A stretch of DNA of 64,000 nt from Aplidium turbinatum (lineage: Eukaryota > Chordata > Ascidiacea > Aplousobranchia > Polyclinidae), in NCBI GenBank assembly GCA_918807975.1, contig OU964931.1:14952251-15016250 (forward strand), written 5' to 3'. Shown here piece by piece: positions 62,401 through 64,000 of this stretch (positions are counted from its first letter, which is position 1; each line of letters opens with the position of its first letter). The position numbers and the translations under genes were made by a program. Below the pieces are notes generated by a model. That model was not told the DNA's origin and made no database searches. It saw only the letters and a list, made by a program, of their open reading frames with translations.

Positions 62401-63512
62401 AGAGAAAGGAACTGGCCACCCTACTCTCCTTAGTGCCGAAGGCTTAGTATAATGAGAACCTTATCTTCTCATCCCCAAAGCTCAGTATCTGAGTATGGGA
62501 CCTTTACTAATATGGTTGTAATGAGGCGGTGCTTGTTAGCAATCGTTTATTGCCCATTTTTTGCTGAACTTTCATTATGCTTAGAGTGAATTAGTTGTTG
62601 CGTCTTAGAATAAGTCAAAATAACCACAACATGGATTGTTACAGAGGGAAAAAATAACAAGCGTGTCTTAAATAAAAGTCCCGTTCAGGTGATTAAAAAA
62701 TAATTACCACAGCCTACTTAAATTCGGATACGACAAAACCAGTTTAAACATTTTTCAACTGTTGCCTATAACTATAGGTATATAATAAAGCGGTGTCATT
62801 AATTGATAAAATCAATGTCAACTTAAAAATAAACATGCTTCTACAGTTAACTTCCCTCCTCTGACATTATAAAATTCCTCGCTGGTTGAGTAGGCTACCA
62901 TTGACCCGACCAAGACTAAAACTACTGCAGCTGCCATGTAGCCTGAACACAACTATTGTCCTTGAAATCGACTCCAAAGCAAAGAATTTCGATCGATATT
63001 TTGAAGGGCAGTCAAACTATAGTGACATTATGGTTTTCATTTTTTATCGGGTTTGAAAATCTGCCCTGAAGGTTAAAACGGACGCTACAGCTTCGTTGTG
63101 TAACAAATAACATCCTTGCGATCTATTTGAGAATTACTATGGCATGAAATCGATGGTTTAACGATAGCATTAAAAAAGATGAAAGCACTCATCTATAAGA
63201 ACACAAATGCAGTTTCATCTAGTAGGAAAGTTAGCCTAAGCTAGCTCGCCAGCTTGTGAAGAAAAGGCCATCCATTCATTGATCGCTGATCGAGTTTGTT
63301 GAAATAAAAATGTTAACTCCAATAAAGTAAGACTAATCAAGTTTAAGTGTACAATCCGTACATGCCAACGTCTTTGAAAGTGAGCAGACAGCCTGTCCTC
63401 AACTCAAGGTCATCGGTTTCGTATCCGTATTCCCCGAAACCAAAGAATGGTAAACTTCCACCTATCAATGCCCCGATCCATATGCACTTTACAGTGAATC
63501 GAGAGTTGAAAT
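50416..63512 (-). CDS. RGR-like opsin, last four coding exons (5' part beyond the right edge)
   Basis: Exons on the minus strand: 63362-63512, 61868-61976, 59771-59890, 50416-50544; phases 2, 0, 0 fit. They encode 168 residues. TM4 and loop 2 are IWIGALIGGSLPFFGFGEYG, then YE (Glu181 site) and TGCLL (the disulphide Cys). TM5 has WWFLWPLYDIIQSYF. TM6 has LLPYALFAYTTILY. TM7 is IAAKILIATNPYLYIVSDKK. The lysine lies six residues before NPxxY, exactly the retinal Schiff-base position (Lys296), so this is a true opsin. Spacing from PYA to that Lys, and from the loop Cys to the TM5 Pro, equals human RGR. Odd points: Trp265 of TM6 is Leu, a few extra residues lie in loop 2, and loop 3 is short. The C-terminus is short and charged (EDVKKEDKKEG). 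Family role: light-dependent retinal isomerisation or light sensing. Ci-opsin3-type is my best guess; peropsin-type is the alternative. Confidence 0.85.
51545..51642 (-). pseudogene. tRNA-like pseudogene or SINE head
   Basis: The minus strand reads GCCCCGATAGCTCAATTGGT then TAGCGCG, and later GGTTCGACTCTCGGGGT. The D-arm region and box B are convincing and the two ends pair as an acceptor stem. The anticodon stem does not form properly and spacing is long, so a working tRNA is unlikely. It lies in the outer part of the hAT-like element at 51130. Confidence 0.4.
51833..53188. mobile_element. hAT-like non-autonomous element rich in GATCTTGATC, nested in 51130-53540
   Basis: Ends are CAGAGATGGGCGTGATCTTG and, inward from the right, CAGAGATGGGCAAGATCACC. 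The flanks GATCCAAG and GATTCAAG form an 8-bp duplication with one mismatch. Repeated GATCTTGATC/AAGATCA motifs lie near both ends. It holds a SINE at 52003-52252 and otherwise no recognised coding sequence. Confidence 0.8.
52003..52252 (+). mobile_element. tRNA-derived SINE, full-length copy
   Basis: Pol III box A (TGGCGCAACGGATAAGGCG) and box B (GGTTCGACTCCC) are followed by an unrelated body shared with 62252-62502 and in part with 27730-27915. The copy ends AGTATGGGACC. Confidence 0.85.
54640..55020 (-). mobile_element. LINE fragment inside the hAT element (reverse transcriptase thumb region)
   Basis: Minus-strand reading gives EIVFNCKKSFAMYF, then SVDSVRYLGVFLDTAMCDDK and VKNVLFRSYCTPMYAC, the region after the catalytic centre of a CR1/jockey-like LINE reverse transcriptase. 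Both sides are truncated. It is the same family as the piece at 57965-58720. Confidence 0.7.
55688..57772 (-). CDS. hAT transposase, TTF-type zinc finger / ZMYM1-like, 694 aa
   Basis: A single uninterrupted frame. The N-terminal TTF-type zinc finger lies at about residues 59-111, with cysteines at WLCGC and FFCFPC followed by the KHSRSTFH histidines. The RNase-H-like catalytic core includes IMCDETTDIS (Asp about 246), TYDGAAAMSG (Asp about 312), the CYAHQLNL motif (about 340-347) and SATRWN (about 396-400). The C-terminal hAT dimerisation region runs from about residue 617: TPMSTAEPERCFSSLKRIK, then LSALAMVSIEN. It would bind the element's ends and cut and join DNA in the nucleus. ZMYM1-like genes in vertebrates are domesticated relatives, but the flanking inverted repeats and target duplication show this is a transposon gene. 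Length is normal for the family and no break is seen. Confidence 0.93.
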   Translation of the reverse strand: MDNSVMSLKKIRFSQLSLQEKLSIKAQGRPTPNLDISQSSTSRGNPYARKFNRNVYDDHDWLCGCNSENAFFCFPCLLFGGDQEHSWTKVGVKDLKHLSRKTEKHSRSTFHMNNTLSLSVLGRVNIATLIDSGYQLSITKHNEEVTKNRTVLSKIIDCIKFCGRFELPLRGHDESQGSKNPGVFMGLIDFASNLDSRFQNHFNSAKVFKGTSKTIQNELLETIFELCKSKIKEEISQSEFVAIMCDETTDISEKTQMVIVLRYESHGKPVERFWVFFNPANQTAEALSSILFQELKVLLGSNTSKLVAQTYDGAAAMSGARNGVQSRIKQVYSNAHFVHCYAHQLNLVIQKATSQNTSVRVFFNSLSGIPSFFSKSPQRMAALDQVAQRRIPRPSATRWNFKSRTVNAVSEVKDALIECCSTLEQSNSSVTGFAAAGIKQMLIDPKFVFWLDFFSKIMPHVDILFAQLQSVELESFKVQCSLDNFLSAIQRIREGIAADNESPSPTRRMPESQIIDAKEVCDVVLMQCQERFKFTNHLEASTLFNLKNASQYARQFPEKALEKCCEAYPMLIKDKLKPELSVLYSRNDMHSVSGLVQLLSLLNLEGMQSTFSEVIKLAKILLTTPMSTAEPERCFSSLKRIKTFSRSTMCTERLSALAMVSIENRLITETKDFNERVIDHFAMAKSRRMEFIYK
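57965..58720 (-). mobile_element. Second LINE fragment of the same family inside the hAT element
   Basis: The minus strand reads FNHLMYAEGLCCFASSVKGL (a decayed YADD box), IIFNCNKTVGVLY, then after decayed sequence KRQLRSLYCSENML, VKNVLFRSYCMPLYACQLW and CYRMLFNLQRR. It matches the fragment at 54.6-55.0 kb over the LFRSYC-P-YAC region, so it is a separate copy rather than the missing half. It is broken by stops and frame changes. Confidence 0.7.
60852..61753. mobile_element. TA-flanked inverted-repeat element (GGGGCAAAGCGGGAC ends)
   Basis: The left end GGAGAAGACGGGGCAAAGCG and, inward from the right, GGGGAAGACGGAGCAAAGCG are inverted repeats flanked by TA on both sides. The same GGGGCAAAG(C/T)GGGACA motif recurs internally at 61044-61085 and 61388-61404. 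No transposase seen. Lies in the opsin intron between the TM5 and TM6 exons. Confidence 0.7.
62252..62502 (+). mobile_element. tRNA-derived SINE, full-length copy
   Basis: Nearly identical to the copy at 52003-52252, with clear boxes A and B and the same body (CACCGCTCACCTCTACCCAG, GTGCCGAAGGCTTAGTA) and the same end. It lies in an opsin intron between the TM4 and TM5 exons. Confidence 0.85.
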
Positions 63513-63536
63513 CTAAAAGTAAACAAGATAATATGC

Positions 63537-63772
63537 CAGTGACGTAGCTAGATACAAAATTTTAGAGGGGCAACAGCAATTGTTGAGGGAGGAGAAATAT
63601 TGTTTGAAATAAAGTTTGTTTAAAAATATAATACAACCACACATTCTTGAAATGAAACGTCATTCAACATGTAGGCTATTAAAAAGATTTTTTTTGAGGG
63701 GGGAGGGGGCAAGATAAAATTTTGGAAATTGCCATCTCAGCCCACCCCCCTTCCCCCGTGACTACGTCTCTG
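63537..63772. mobile_element. Short hAT-like MITE (CAGTGACGTAGC ends)
   Basis: Ends CAGTGACGTAGCTAG and, inward from the right, CAGAGACGTAGTCACG. The interior GAGGGGGGAGGGGGCAAG and AAGATAAAATTT are shared with the element at 48858-49114. The target duplication is not clear. Confidence 0.6.
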
Positions 63773-64000
63773 CTATAAGCTTCTGTAAAAAGGCTTCACA
63801 TGAAAATTTGGTTGTAAGAAAACTTTGTATTGAAGTGCTTTTTTCGCTTCGGCTTATTGAAGTATATAGGTGGCATGTGAAGTAGACTATAAAATTCAAA
63901 GTAGGCTAGGCTATTTGCAATAGCAATGAGATCGTTAAAATTTCTTTCATGGAGTTTGTGTAATTTTACAAACTAGCACTAAAAGGGAATATTTTTCCTT

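Overview
The window is animal (metazoan) nuclear DNA: AT-rich, with GT-AG introns, a large modular signalling gene, and dense DNA transposons, LINEs and SINEs. The organism is probably an invertebrate chordate. I favour an ascidian tunicate, because the main gene is a clear but rather divergent Scribble and the second gene is an opsin nearest in layout to the RGR/Ci-opsin3 group. This is inference; another invertebrate deuterostome is possible.

Layout. (1) Positions 1-7097 hold no recognised gene, only repeats: a LINE carrying two foldback insertions, and several hAT-like non-autonomous elements. The last of these ends 135 bases before the scrib start codon. (2) Positions 7098-46122 (+) hold scrib, which encodes Scribble, a LAP-family polarity scaffold: 16 or so leucine-rich repeats, the LAP-specific region, four PDZ domains and a conserved C-terminal tail. 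I resolve about 38 coding exons by translation, splice sites and phase, giving about 1,816 residues. Inside the gene are a 435-codon exon that looks like an alternative first exon (N-myristoylation-type start), a possible 43-codon cassette exon, and a repeat carrying a hammerhead ribozyme. (3) Positions 46123-50415 lie between convergent genes and hold only small repeats. (4) Positions 50416-63512 (-) hold the last four coding exons of an opsin with the retinal-binding lysine. Its 5' half lies beyond the right edge. Its last intron is swollen by two hAT insertions, one of them a young, apparently complete 5,985-bp element with an open 694-codon transposase.

How it fits together. The two host genes are unrelated in function: epithelial polarity scaffold against photoreceptor or photoisomerase-type receptor. 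They are transcribed towards each other. Most other structure comes from transposons, often nested, and many have perfect 8-bp target duplications that fix their ends to the base. All exon ends come from reading the sequence, without transcript evidence.
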